Origin: Dyadobacter alkalitolerans DSM 23607
GTDB lineage: Bacteria > Bacteroidota > Bacteroidia > Cytophagales > Spirosomataceae
Direction: 5' to 3'
Length of the DNA: 64,000 nt
Assembly: GCF_000428845.1 (NCBI RefSeq)
Contig: NZ_AUAS01000004.1
Coordinates: 485,511-549,510, forward strand
Shown: positions 46,123 through 54,188 of the stretch, one piece after another
Layout: every line of letters begins with the position of its first letter
Numbering within the stretch: the stretch's first letter is position 1
Program-made: the position numbers and the translations under genes
The notes under the pieces: generated by a model
What the model was told of the DNA's origin: nothing
Database searches by the model: none
The model's input: only the letters and a program-made list of their open reading frames with translations

Positions 46123-47271
46123 TTATTCGATGATTTGCGGTATAACTTCTCGGCGGCTCCACTCTGGAAGCATCATGTTAATGATCCCGTGGTTGTCTTC
46201 TTCTGCGTAGGAGTCGAAGCCTGGCCAGTTGTTACGGAGCATTGCTTCCCTCACATTTCGAAGCGCGGTACGGAACCTGTATTTCCCGTTGGCAATATCT
46301 TCCGGGCTGTAATAAAAAACGACTGGCAGGTATGGCAAAACGGTTTGCAGCATGATGCAGAACACGCCTTTCACTTTGCGGCCGGTGATCTTCTCATAGC
46401 CTTCGGCATACATTCCCTCTGAGAGGTAGTACATGTATTTTGCCGCGTCGTACTGCATTTTGCCGATGTTGTCGGCGTGCGTGGTCTTGAAAGAAATGAT
46501 CGCGTTGCAGCCGATGTTTTCTTCAATCTGGAAAGCATCCGGACGGATTTTGCAAGGTAGCTCGGTTTCTTCGTCAGTCCAGTACATGGAAACTTCCGGA
46601 ACGGATCCTTTCAGCAGCTCAGGAATAATGCCGCCGCCATAGGTATAATAGTGGCGCTTAATCAGCTGAACGATTTGGTAGCTTTTCGGATCGATTGCGA
46701 TTTTACCGCACCGTTTTTTCAGCTCAGCCAGGTACATACGTGATCCGTCCCTCTTGTCAATGCTTAGGCCATTGCCCAGCACTTCTATGTAGGCATCCCC
46801 GGGAATTTCAGGGTTGATCTTTTCGGCTTCATTTTCCCAAAATTCAATGAGCTTTGCAATTCCTTCTTTACTTGCCTGATTGCCACCAGCCGGTTCTAAT
46901 GCCAGCAGATCAAACTTTTCAGGTTCCAGAAATGCGGTATGGCAGAATGTGCCCAGCTCGAAATGAGTCTTGTCCGGCTTGATCTGGCTTTCTTCCGTGC
47001 AAACACGATAATGAAGTGGTGATTTGAGCGCCTCTTTCAGGCTTCCAGACGAACAGGCCTTTGTTCTGAGATAGATGTCCATGTCTTCTTCAAGTACGCG
47101 CCCTGATCTGCTCATTTGAGCGAGCAGCGTCCGAACGTCAATAACATCCTTTCGCTTTTTGATGAATTCGATCACTTCTTCAACCGGTGCGAATTCTTCC
47201 ACATCGTAAAAGGTCGGGTTCAATTCCGGTCCTTCGTCAGCGTCAGCCAGTAAACTAAAATCCAAATTCAT
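46123..47271 (-). CDS. PD-(D/E)XK exonuclease, RecE/Exo VIII-like
   Basis: This 382-residue protein carries features of the DUF3799/exodeoxyribonuclease VIII family: an N-terminal SSGSLKEALKSPLHYR, then LGTFCHTAFLEPEKF, the acidic site in CKIRPDAF, SFKTT, and QYDAAKYMYYLSEG. RecE-type enzymes resect double-strand ends for annealing recombination. The following gene product could be its partner by position. The gene just upstream ends 45 bases away with a hairpin in the gap. Confidence 0.85.
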   Translation of the reverse strand: MNLDFSLLADADEGPELNPTFYDVEEFAPVEEVIEFIKKRKDVIDVRTLLAQMSRSGRVLEEDMDIYLRTKACSSGSLKEALKSPLHYRVCTEESQIKPDKTHFELGTFCHTAFLEPEKFDLLALEPAGGNQASKEGIAKLIEFWENEAEKINPEIPGDAYIEVLGNGLSIDKRDGSRMYLAELKKRCGKIAIDPKSYQIVQLIKRHYYTYGGGIIPELLKGSVPEVSMYWTDEETELPCKIRPDAFQIEENIGCNAIISFKTTHADNIGKMQYDAAKYMYYLSEGMYAEGYEKITGRKVKGVFCIMLQTVLPYLPVVFYYSPEDIANGKYRFRTALRNVREAMLRNNWPGFDSYAEEDNHGIINMMLPEWSRREVIPQIIE

Positions 47272-47285
47272 AGAATTTCAGGTTG

Positions 47286-47309
47286 TGGCAGGGCTTTTAA
47301 ACCCTGCCA
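47286..47309 (-). other. Intercistronic hairpin before the RecE-like gene
   Basis: A perfect 8-bp stem TGGCAGGG/CCCTGCCA with an 8-base loop lies in the only gap between the two recombination-module genes. Confidence 0.65.
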
Positions 47310-47315
47310 AGTGAA

Positions 47316-47774
47316 TTAATCGATGTTGAGAATTAGCGGCTTAATTGACCAGCTGTCTGACTTGAACGCGTTACTACGGTTCTTTTTCTTGCCGACATAG
47401 GTCACCTTCAAAGCGGTTCCCCGTTGCACGTTTTGTGCGAGTAATGCACCGACAAGCCTTTTTGATCCGTTGCGAACAGACTTAATTTCAAGGTTCTTAT
47501 CCTGTTCAAGGAAGTATGCGCATTCCAGATCAATCAGAACCGGATTGTCATCCTGTGTTAGCACTTGCGAGACATCGATCCGGTCAAAGAATACGTACTT
47601 TGATTCGCCCGGATTTTCTGGTGTCCAGTAATCGGACATCAGGTCGAGCGGCATTTCGACCGCTTTGGAAAGGTCTGGCAGATCAACAACGGATCTTGTC
47701 AGATCAAAGATTTGGCCCATCGGGCGAGATACTGCTACTTCGGTTGTTTCGGCAGTTTTTACGACTGTGCTCAT
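47316..47774 (-). CDS. Phage recombination-module protein, unknown
   Basis: The 152-residue product is beta-rich in its second half (FFDRIDVSQVL, VLIDLECAYFL, ALKVTYVGKKKNRSN). It lies directly upstream of the RecE-like gene, where annealing or single-strand binding proteins are often encoded, but no such family was recognised. Confidence 0.55.
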   Translation of the reverse strand: MSTVVKTAETTEVAVSRPMGQIFDLTRSVVDLPDLSKAVEMPLDLMSDYWTPENPGESKYVFFDRIDVSQVLTQDDNPVLIDLECAYFLEQDKNLEIKSVRNGSKRLVGALLAQNVQRGTALKVTYVGKKKNRSNAFKSDSWSIKPLILNID

Positions 47775-47823
47775 TGAAATAAAATTTATGATTTAGAGAT
47801 TGGATTCTTGAGTGCGGTTATGC

Positions 47824-47994
47824 TTATACGTTGATCAGATGCATGGCGGTTTGGATCACACTCATGATCGTCGTCTGGCCAAAAACCGCAGTTACAATAA
47901 GGATCACCACACATGCAGCTGCCACGATCAAGATGAACTGGAAGAGCCAGTACAGGTACACGATCATGATCCAATGGTTGTTCGGTTCTTTCAT
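47824..47994 (-). CDS. Small membrane protein (56 aa)
   Basis: The product begins MKEPNNHWIMIVYLYWLF and continues with a long hydrophobic stretch, about 40 hydrophobic residues in total, so one or two membrane passes. Its start overlaps the stop of the next upstream small gene as ATGA. It is too short for common length cut-offs. The function is unknown. Confidence 0.6.
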   Translation of the reverse strand: MKEPNNHWIMIVYLYWLFQFILIVAAACVVILIVTAVFGQTTIMSVIQTAMHLINV

Positions 47995-48164
47995 CGCTCA
48001 CGTGTTTGAGCATTCTTGACGGTGTAAATGAAAAGCGCGGCAAACAGTACAATTCCCAGCGTAATCAGGTCGGTCCAGTTCAGGTGATCGATGACAGACT
48101 CCACGAGGGAATCTGCCATTGATGCTAGACAAAGCAGCAGCATGAGGATAATCGCGGTGCGCAT
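47991..48164 (-). CDS. Small membrane protein with signal-like N-terminus (57 aa)
   Basis: The N-terminal MRTAIILMLLLCLASMA is a signal or anchor. A second hydrophobic part LITLGIVLFAALFIYTV and a polar end follow. It is linked on both sides: its ATG overlaps the stop of the coiled-coil gene (TAATG) and its stop overlaps the next start (ATGA). The function is unknown. Confidence 0.65.
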   Translation of the reverse strand: MRTAIILMLLLCLASMADSLVESVIDHLNWTDLITLGIVLFAALFIYTVKNAQTRER

Positions 48165-49252
48165 TATTCAGACTTGGTTAATGGGCTTGCTTTGATTAGT
48201 AACTCAACGCCTGTTTTGAAGTCAGCCTGCGCATTCTTACCATCTTCCGTGGTGAACGTGAAGCTGTCAAGGATCACCTTGATCTGATTTGTCATATCGG
48301 TGAACTTCTCCAAATCCGGACGACGCGCTTTCTTACGGGCGTCCTTTTCCTTGGCAAGGCGATCTGCTTCGGCTTTGGCTTCTGCATCCTGCTTTGCTTT
48401 CAATTCAGCGGCGACACGCGCCTGTTCCGCAGCTTCCACACGGGCAGCCTCAATCTCTGCCAGCCTTTTTTCTTCCGCTTCCTTGGCGTCGGCTTCTGCT
48501 TTCAGGCGGCGGGCCTCAGCATCCTTTTCGTCCTGCTCACGCTTTAAAGCCGCTTCGTGCTCTGCTTTTTCGTCGTCCAGCCTTTTGCGTTCGGCTGCGA
48601 TCTCATCTTGCTGACGTTTCAATTCTGCGGCAGCTGCTTCCTGTTCAAGGCGTTGCGCTTCAAGGCGATCAGCATCTTCTTTTGCCAGTCTTTCAGTTTC
48701 GAGACGTGCTTCCAAAATGCTTTGATACTCCGCTTCGAGCTTTTCAATCTCGGTCTGAAATTTATCGTCTGGCAGGCTTTCAAGATCAGCGTGATCAATC
48801 TTCACTTCACCAAGCGAGTAAGACAAACCGTTGAAAGTCACACCCTGGAATGAAGTGACAACTTGCGCACGGTTCTGAATTTTCTCTTTACGAACGCGCT
48901 CAGCTTCTTCTTTAATCCGTTGCTTTTCGTCAATGATAGCATCTTCCATTTCCTGCAAAGGAGTTTCAATTTCGATCAGCTCGCTGGTGATTTCTTTCGC
49001 TGCTTCGTTAACTTGGCGTTGCCATTTCAAAGCATCTTCATTCAGGGTCTTGCGCTCTTTCTCAACCTGCACCCGAACGGCTTTGACCTCTTTACGGGCG
49101 GTGGACACTTTAAGCAGGCCGTGCCGGTCATTGACATCTTTGATTTTTAGGCCTGAAAATGCTTTACGCATGCGGGCAATTTCAGTTTTCACTTTGGTGA
49201 TCGGCGCGAGCTTGTCGTCAGTTTTGGGCAAATCGAGTACTTCTACGGACAT
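48164..49252 (-). CDS. Coiled-coil early phage protein
   Basis: In this 362-residue protein residues about 70-135 and 170-310 are long charged coiled coils (Glu/Ala/Lys/Arg repeats), with a small globular C-terminal domain (about 315-362). It resembles DUF1351-type phage proteins in layout, not proven in sequence. It may act with the recombination genes downstream. Long frames on the other strand are shadows of its repetitive codons. Confidence 0.7.
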   Translation of the reverse strand: MSVEVLDLPKTDDKLAPITKVKTEIARMRKAFSGLKIKDVNDRHGLLKVSTARKEVKAVRVQVEKERKTLNEDALKWQRQVNEAAKEITSELIEIETPLQEMEDAIIDEKQRIKEEAERVRKEKIQNRAQVVTSFQGVTFNGLSYSLGEVKIDHADLESLPDDKFQTEIEKLEAEYQSILEARLETERLAKEDADRLEAQRLEQEAAAAELKRQQDEIAAERKRLDDEKAEHEAALKREQDEKDAEARRLKAEADAKEAEEKRLAEIEAARVEAAEQARVAAELKAKQDAEAKAEADRLAKEKDARKKARRPDLEKFTDMTNQIKVILDSFTFTTEDGKNAQADFKTGVELLIKASPLTKSE

Positions 49253-49295
49253 GACGTATAATGGTTGGAGTTGAAAGGATGAAATGGAAAGGGGT

Positions 49296-49311
49296 GCCGG
49301 TCTTTCCCGGC
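49296..49311 (-). other. Intercistronic hairpin before the coiled-coil gene
   Basis: GCCGG/CCGGC with a 6-base loop lies in the gap 49253-49316. Confidence 0.45.
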
Positions 49312-49316
49312 TGTCT

Positions 49317-49499
49317 TTATCTCGGCATTACGCCGGTGGTGTGGTAAATTGACATTAACACGGTGGATCTGATAGCCAGGTGTTTGCTTTTACCTTCCTG
49401 AGTGTCGAATGAGTAGGCGTTCACAAGATCCCACATCGCTTTTGATAGCTCTTCTAATCTCTGTTCTTCTGATACTGCTGGTAATTCGAGAGTTTCCAT
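49317..49499 (-). CDS. Small early protein (60 aa)
   Basis: The product is an acidic helical protein starting METLELPAVSEEQRLEEL. It lies 11 bases after the next upstream gene. No family was recognised. Confidence 0.55.
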   Translation of the reverse strand: METLELPAVSEEQRLEELSKAMWDLVNAYSFDTQEGKSKHLAIRSTVLMSIYHTTGVMPR

Positions 49500-49510
49500 G
49501 ATGATTGAGA

Positions 49511-49837
49511 TTAGCAGGTTAGAGAATCAAATGCACGTCCTTGGATCACTGAGGCGTGTTCGTAATTGTCACGTGCCCAACGCTCGTAGTTTTCGAAGTC
49601 GTCGATGTTTTCAGCAAGCTGAGCGTCAAAGCGCTCTCTAAGTGATTCAACTGTGTCGTTGAATTGAACTGCAATGCTAAGTTTGATCGTCATGTATTCC
49701 GTCTCAACTTCAACGGTGATCAGGTTGCCGCGAACGATGCTATCCTTTTCGTAAGGAAGAACCAAGCTTTCGTAAAGCTCTTGGGTGAAGTCTGCAAGGC
49801 TCAATGCTTGCAAGTCTGATTTGATTAACTTTGTCAT
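49511..49837 (-). CDS. Hypothetical early protein (108 aa)
   Basis: The start is taken as ATG 49837 (MTKLIKSDLQAL), because the longer frame to 49957 would run across the promoter. Acidic helical protein of unknown family, first gene of the distal leftward transcript. The leader of about 80 bases contains an imperfect hairpin around 49855-49885. Confidence 0.6.
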   Translation of the reverse strand: MTKLIKSDLQALSLADFTQELYESLVLPYEKDSIVRGNLITVEVETEYMTIKLSIAVQFNDTVESLRERFDAQLAENIDDFENYERWARDNYEHASVIQGRAFDSLTC

Positions 49838-49899
49838 AGTTTTTATAATTAGCACATCCGGTGTGGCTTTGCCTGCCGGGTGTCTTTTTGGTTTAGCGT

Positions 49900-49967
49900 A
49901 AGTCTTTTTGCGTTTGACTTGTACAAAGATAAATATAAATAGATTAAAGTCAAGCAAAATAGACTAA
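49900..49967 (-). promoter_or_regulatory. Leftward promoter with 24-bp operator-like repeat
   Basis: Read leftward, the -7 box TATCTTTG (49924-49931) is a perfect TAnnTTTG, and TTG (49951-49953) lies exactly 19 bases away. A 24-bp sequence (49944-49967) covering the -33 box is repeated at 59834-59857. It contains AGTC...GACT half sites, and a second pair (49901-49904, 49916-49919) lies just downstream of the -7 box. Confidence 0.75.
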
Positions 49968-50109
49968 TAATTTATGAAAAAAGACTTAAAGTTTATTGTA
50001 GTATACTTTGCTGTCTGATAATCAAAATGTTACCGCAAATACTATTTTGATATTATTTGAGGTTTTAGTAAGATTACTCCCAGTTACTATAAACCTCCGT
50101 CGATCATTG

Positions 50110-50739
50110 ATGATAAAAACTCTACTACTACTTTCGATTGCTCTGATATTTTGCCTCAATTGCCTAGCGCAAAAAAAGGACCGAAGGGAAGGTGTCTATT
50201 CAGTATACTTGCATTCGGTGGATGGTCCAGAGGATCACAATGTTGATACTGTGACCTCAGTTTATGAAGACCCGCTTATCAAAATCGATTGGGATTATGC
50301 TTATTCACAAATAGGGTTTGAGTTGACAAATAAGTCAGATCAGACAATTAAGATAATTTGGGATGATGCAGCGTACATCTCGATGTCCAACGAGTCTGGT
50401 CGTATTTTTCATAAAGGCGTTAAGATGATTGATAGGGAAAACTCCCAGCCGCCTACTTCCATTTATAAGAATACTACATTGTCAGATTTAATTGCCCCTA
50501 CATCTTACACGAGATATGTGTCGGGTCAATATGGCGGATGGAAGGCAGAGCCTTTAGTACCGGTTAAGCAGGGAATAATGTCAACCAAAGTCGAATACAT
50601 TCCCGATCTTATTGGTCAAACAATGAGAGTTGTGCTTCCAATCAAAATTGAGGATAAGGTGCTTGAATATATTTTCAGTTTCAAAACCATTTTCATGGAA
50701 ACTAAAAACAAGAAACGTGGAGATGACCTGTATGATTAG
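50110..50739 (+). CDS. Secreted accessory protein
   Basis: The 209-residue product (ATG 50110) has a signal peptide MIKTLLLLSIALIFCLNCLAQ. A lipoprotein reading at LNC is also possible. The mature part is beta-rich, without a recognised family. It is the first rightward gene of an accessory island set against the leftward early operon, in AT-rich DNA. Confidence 0.6.
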   Translation: MIKTLLLLSIALIFCLNCLAQKKDRREGVYSVYLHSVDGPEDHNVDTVTSVYEDPLIKIDWDYAYSQIGFELTNKSDQTIKIIWDDAAYISMSNESGRIFHKGVKMIDRENSQPPTSIYKNTTLSDLIAPTSYTRYVSGQYGGWKAEPLVPVKQGIMSTKVEYIPDLIGQTMRVVLPIKIEDKVLEYIFSFKTIFMETKNKKRGDDLYD

Positions 50740-50761
50740 AAATTACTGAGATTACAACAAC

Positions 50762-50792
50762 CTGAAAGCGGACTTCGGGCTGGAAGATTGAA
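50762..50792 (+). repeat. 31-bp direct repeat, first copy
   Basis: This matches 51301-51331 at 29 of 31 positions (core GCGGACTTCGGGCTG). The two copies flank the 50850-51293 gene. Confidence 0.8.
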
Positions 50793-50849
50793 TGTGAATT
50801 AACTGAACTAGGTTGACTGGACAAATTATAAAAACAGTTAAATCAGACT

Positions 50850-51293
50850 ATGAGAATGATAACAGCAGAGGTTAAAGATCTAGTACTTCGCTATCTCGTC
50901 GAGAATTTTGAGGTGGGCGATCAGCGTGTCATAACTGAAAGCCATTTAATACACGGGATTACCGGAGGGCAGTTACTAGGTATCATTGAACAATTTGGCC
51001 GAATGAAACTAGTCGAATGTGACTCACAGGCGACATTGGCAGCTAGTTTTCTGCTAGTTTCTTTAAATGTCGATGCTCACGATTTCATTCAACATGGCGG
51101 CTTTTATGGTCGATATGAGCTTTTTCAAAAAAATGTCGAAAAGCTACTTTGGGAGGTTGAGAAATTAGAGCGAGTTGATGGCCCGCAGCAGCAGCAAGTT
51201 GGTGATATTCGAAAAAAAATCGGGGAGTACTTAGGTATAATAGCAAGCGTTGGGTCGATCGGTGATTCGGCGGCAGGAATGATGAATTCTTAG
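50850..51293 (+). CDS. Hypothetical accessory protein, repeat-flanked
   Basis: The 147-residue product has an N-terminal helical winged-helix-like part (VKDLVLRYLVENF, then ITGGQLLGIIEQF) and a helical C-terminus. No family was recognised. It lies between two copies of a 31-bp direct repeat, which suggests insertion or duplication as a cassette. Confidence 0.55.
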   Translation: MRMITAEVKDLVLRYLVENFEVGDQRVITESHLIHGITGGQLLGIIEQFGRMKLVECDSQATLAASFLLVSLNVDAHDFIQHGGFYGRYELFQKNVEKLLWEVEKLERVDGPQQQQVGDIRKKIGEYLGIIASVGSIGDSAAGMMNS

Positions 51294-51300
51294 CAACAAG

Positions 51301-51331
51301 CTGAACGCGGACTTCGGGCTGAAAGATTGAA
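51301..51331 (+). repeat. 31-bp direct repeat, second copy
   Basis: Second copy of the repeat at 50762-50792, with two mismatches; it starts 7 bases after the stop of the enclosed gene. Confidence 0.8.
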
Positions 51332-51355
51332 AATTTTAACGAAACAATTTAATAA

Positions 51356-51715
51356 ATGGAAATTGGAGATTTAGTGCAGCTAAAATCAGGGGCAGGCCCA
51401 TGGATGGTTGTTAGTGGAATAAGAAAAAACGAAGAATACACAGATGTTCTTTGTGAGTGGTTTGCTGCGGGCAAATATTATAGCCAACGGATTGAAACTT
51501 ATTTGCTGGCGAAATTAGTGGGCGAACCGAAAGAGCCATTCGTAATATCAGAGGGAGATGTAGTTCAAATTAAGACAGAAGTAGGTCCAAAGATGGTTGT
51601 AGTTAGCACCCGCGATGCCGATAAAGGGATTTTTTGTATGTGGTGGGATGAAGATTCTAAAGCATTCAAAAAGGAATCGCATAGGTTGCAAATATTAACT
51701 AAGATAAAATTATAA
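51356..51715 (+). CDS. Tandem DUF2158 (YodC-like) protein
   Basis: The 119-residue protein is made of two DUF2158-like units: GDLVQLKSGAGPWMVVSGI (4-22) and GDVVQIKTEVGPKMVVVST (67-85), each followed by a cysteine-tryptophan strand (DVLCEWF, IFCMWW). The single-unit family has about 60-80 residues and no known function; here it is duplicated. Confidence 0.75.
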   Translation: MEIGDLVQLKSGAGPWMVVSGIRKNEEYTDVLCEWFAAGKYYSQRIETYLLAKLVGEPKEPFVISEGDVVQIKTEVGPKMVVVSTRDADKGIFCMWWDEDSKAFKKESHRLQILTKIKL

Positions 51716-51828
51716 TAAAACTCAGAAATAGATATTCATTTAAACATTATAACAAATGCTAGTTGAATACGAAGGACAGGGCGAAATTATCAATCTTGAA
51801 AACCCTTGATCAATATCATCTGACCAAA

Positions 51829-52911
51829 ATGTCTAACACCGAACCAATACCATCAAAGGAACTACCTAGAATTATAGTGGTAACGTTACGCGGACTGCTT
51901 CGAAGCGATTTTACATGGAATACTGTATTGATAATAACATTTATTCTCTATGGTTTCCGCACAAGAATTGCCGCCCTGTATTCCATGAATGAAATCGAGT
52001 TAGGTACGTTCACTACGATACTAATTGGTTCGGGGATAAGCGCTTTGGGCTTGTCTATCTATTCATTCCTTACAGGGAATTCGATCCTGTCAAAGACGTT
52101 TGAAAAAGAAGAAAACGACAAACTGATCAATGAGAAATTGAACGAGCTTATCAGACTTACTCGTGACCGAACCAATATCCCTGATAATGCACCGAGCAAA
52201 ATATTTTCGGACGCCGAAAAATCAGAATTACTTAGCCAGATAAAGGATGAATTAAAGCATATTATTTCCTCGGTTCAGGTTACATCAGACCCTGTTTCAT
52301 TTCAAGATTTTATATCTAACAAAAGCGTACAACTGATCGATATCGAGCAAGACATAGTCAACTCAAAGGATCGAATGATTCAACAGATAAGAAAGTTGGA
52401 ACAAAAAGCGAGTGTAAATTTAGCTATTGGATGTGCAACATCGGTCGGGGCAATGTTTATACTTTATTCAACGTATGCTGATAGAACAGAGACTTTCACT
52501 ACAATCTATGAAGCCATCAGGTACTACTCACCCAGATTGTCGACGGTAATTTTTGTAGAATTGTTTTCATTTTTCTTTCTGAGATTACACAGGGCAACGA
52601 TACATGACATAAAATATTTCCAGAACGAGATCACAAATCTAGAACTGAAGTATTTGTCTCTGAAAACATCAATGTTCTACAATGATAAAAAGCTGGTGCA
52701 TGAAGTATTAAAAAGCCTTCATACTGATGAACGGAATTTTGTACTAAAAAAGGGCGAGTCGACTGTCGGTTTAGAAAGCTTAAAAATGGGAGATCAATCG
52801 GACCGAAGTTTCTTAGAAGGTATACGGTGGGTTTTAGATAATAGCCAACATTCAGTTAAATCCAGATTGAGATCGACGAACAGTAGGCCCAAAACTAGCA
52901 TGAGCGAGTAA
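51829..52911 (+). CDS. Multi-pass membrane protein with coiled coil (accessory trio, gene 1)
   Basis: The 360-residue product (ATG 51829) has membrane segments near 32-44, 61-81, 190-205 and 228-245, with a coiled-coil soluble part between the second and third (about 90-185) and a soluble C-terminus of about 110 residues. No family was recognised. An in-frame TTG at 51763 could add 22 residues. It is followed after 139 bases by two coupled membrane proteins. A role in exclusion or defence is a guess from the setting. Confidence 0.55.
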   Translation: MSNTEPIPSKELPRIIVVTLRGLLRSDFTWNTVLIITFILYGFRTRIAALYSMNEIELGTFTTILIGSGISALGLSIYSFLTGNSILSKTFEKEENDKLINEKLNELIRLTRDRTNIPDNAPSKIFSDAEKSELLSQIKDELKHIISSVQVTSDPVSFQDFISNKSVQLIDIEQDIVNSKDRMIQQIRKLEQKASVNLAIGCATSVGAMFILYSTYADRTETFTTIYEAIRYYSPRLSTVIFVELFSFFFLRLHRATIHDIKYFQNEITNLELKYLSLKTSMFYNDKKLVHEVLKSLHTDERNFVLKKGESTVGLESLKMGDQSDRSFLEGIRWVLDNSQHSVKSRLRSTNSRPKTSMSE

Positions 52912-53050
52912 AGAAACATCCCATCAGGTAGTTTACCATTTGATGTGCCTTGCCGCCAATAACCGATCAACGATCCGATACAATATCCACAAGCATAAAG
53001 TGGCCTTAAAAATTCTGTTTCATGAACGACCTTAGGTTCCTATATTGGCA

Positions 53051-53644
53051 ATGATTGAAAATCAAAACTATCTATTACAATGGTACATAACTTCATTTAG
53101 TAGTCGAAAAAGTAAAGTTCTAGATGGTATCCTGGCTATAACGCCGCGTAAGGGTTCAGTTTCAGCATCTTCAATATCGAGTATGATTGAAGATCTAAAA
53201 TTTTCGGAGTCGCTTGCGCATTGTGAATATTTAAGAGATCGAGGATTTGTCAAATTGCTTGATGTCAGTGACAGGGACGGATCTGATTATATTGTTAGTC
53301 GGACACCTGGTGGCGATGTTTTTTTTCAGGATGGAGGATGTCGAAAGGAATCTGCCCATGAGGCCATCAAGGGGGCATTTGGGATAGCTAAAGTACTATT
53401 AGCATTAATTTCAGGAATAATTCTGATATACATACCTTGGCAGGCACTCCAATATCAGAGAAAACAAGATCAGCGCGAAGAAGCGAGACGAGATTTCGAA
53501 AATAGGCTCGAAGGTCGCGATTCAACAATTGATGTACTGAATGTCCAGATAGATCAGTTGAAAGATTCCTTAGCTTATCTAAAAATACAACGACTAATTG
53601 TAGATGCTAAGACTCAAACTAATGCAACAAAACGTATTGAATGA
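53051..53644 (+). CDS. Winged-helix-like / membrane / coiled-coil protein (trio, gene 2)
   Basis: The 197 residues hold an N-terminal part resembling a winged helix (SISSMIEDLKFSES, then YLRDRGFVKLLDV and a wing-like IVSRTPGGDVFF), one membrane segment (about 112-132) and a C-terminal coiled coil (RREFENRLEG-like, IDVLNVQIDQLKDSL). ATG 53051 is preferred to a TTG six bases upstream. It is coupled to gene 3 by ATGA. A soluble sensing domain tethered to the membrane is a plausible reading. Confidence 0.6.
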   Translation: MIENQNYLLQWYITSFSSRKSKVLDGILAITPRKGSVSASSISSMIEDLKFSESLAHCEYLRDRGFVKLLDVSDRDGSDYIVSRTPGGDVFFQDGGCRKESAHEAIKGAFGIAKVLLALISGIILIYIPWQALQYQRKQDQREEARRDFENRLEGRDSTIDVLNVQIDQLKDSLAYLKIQRLIVDAKTQTNATKRIE

Positions 53645-54177
53645 ACAAGCGTACCGCTAAAAAACTGCTGTTCGAGCAAAAAGAGAAACTGGATGAAATA
53701 AAAAATCATGATGATCAATGGATCATTCAAACGGGCTCGCTTATTGAAAGAATTTTTGGAAAGAGCTCCAATGAATATTTCTATTTTTATCAGTTTTCAT
53801 TTGCTTTGCAGTATGTTCCGCTAGAAGAAAAGAGCAATCGCCAACTCCGTTATAATGACAATGTATCGGACATGAAGCAGTTCCTTTTAAATTGCGGTAG
53901 AACAATCGAACTTGTAGCATTTGATGCAGAATCCAAGAAAAATATCATGAGCAATCTTGCCCCAATCCAGTTTTGGGGCACCATATTAAGCGTAGGGTTT
54001 GTTGTTTTTGGAGCTGGATTTTCAATAGGGAAATACATGTCTGATGTTCAAAATGTTGCATTGAATCAGCAAGTGAAAACTTTATCTGACAGTTTATCTG
54101 CGCGAACTCTTACCAAGATTATACCCGGCGGTGATTCCGCACAAAAATCCGAGGATCAGGACAAAAAGATTAATTAA
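53641..54177 (+). CDS. Membrane protein with soluble N-terminal domain (trio, gene 3)
   Basis: The first ~105 of 178 residues are a soluble domain with WIIQTGSLIERIFGKSSNEYFYF. Similar W...l...iFG..S motifs occur in N-terminal domains of several defence-linked proteins (recollection, not searched). A membrane segment (about 110-130) and a polar C-terminus follow. Its start overlaps the stop of gene 2. It ends 12 bases before the convergent resolvase gene. Confidence 0.6.
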   Translation: MNKRTAKKLLFEQKEKLDEIKNHDDQWIIQTGSLIERIFGKSSNEYFYFYQFSFALQYVPLEEKSNRQLRYNDNVSDMKQFLLNCGRTIELVAFDAESKKNIMSNLAPIQFWGTILSVGFVVFGAGFSIGKYMSDVQNVALNQQVKTLSDSLSARTLTKIIPGGDSAQKSEDQDKKIN

Positions 54178-54188
54178 GTTCGGATTCA

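Noticed and set aside
47786..48052. 88-codon leftward frame in the small-gene region
   Set aside because: Two smaller frames here have clear membrane segments and overlapping start/stop junctions; the longer frame is a Cys/His/Asp-rich shadow.
48300..48853. Several long rightward frames opposite the coiled-coil gene
   Set aside because: They are Ala/Ser/Phe-rich mirror frames of the Glu/Ala/Lys repeats on the other strand, with no motif or operon partner.
52912..53040. Hydrophobic minus-strand frame in the gap of the membrane trio, extending antisense into gene 1
   Set aside because: It reads like a membrane segment (LYSLMLVLGLLFV) but has no start codon upstream and is antisense to a supported gene.
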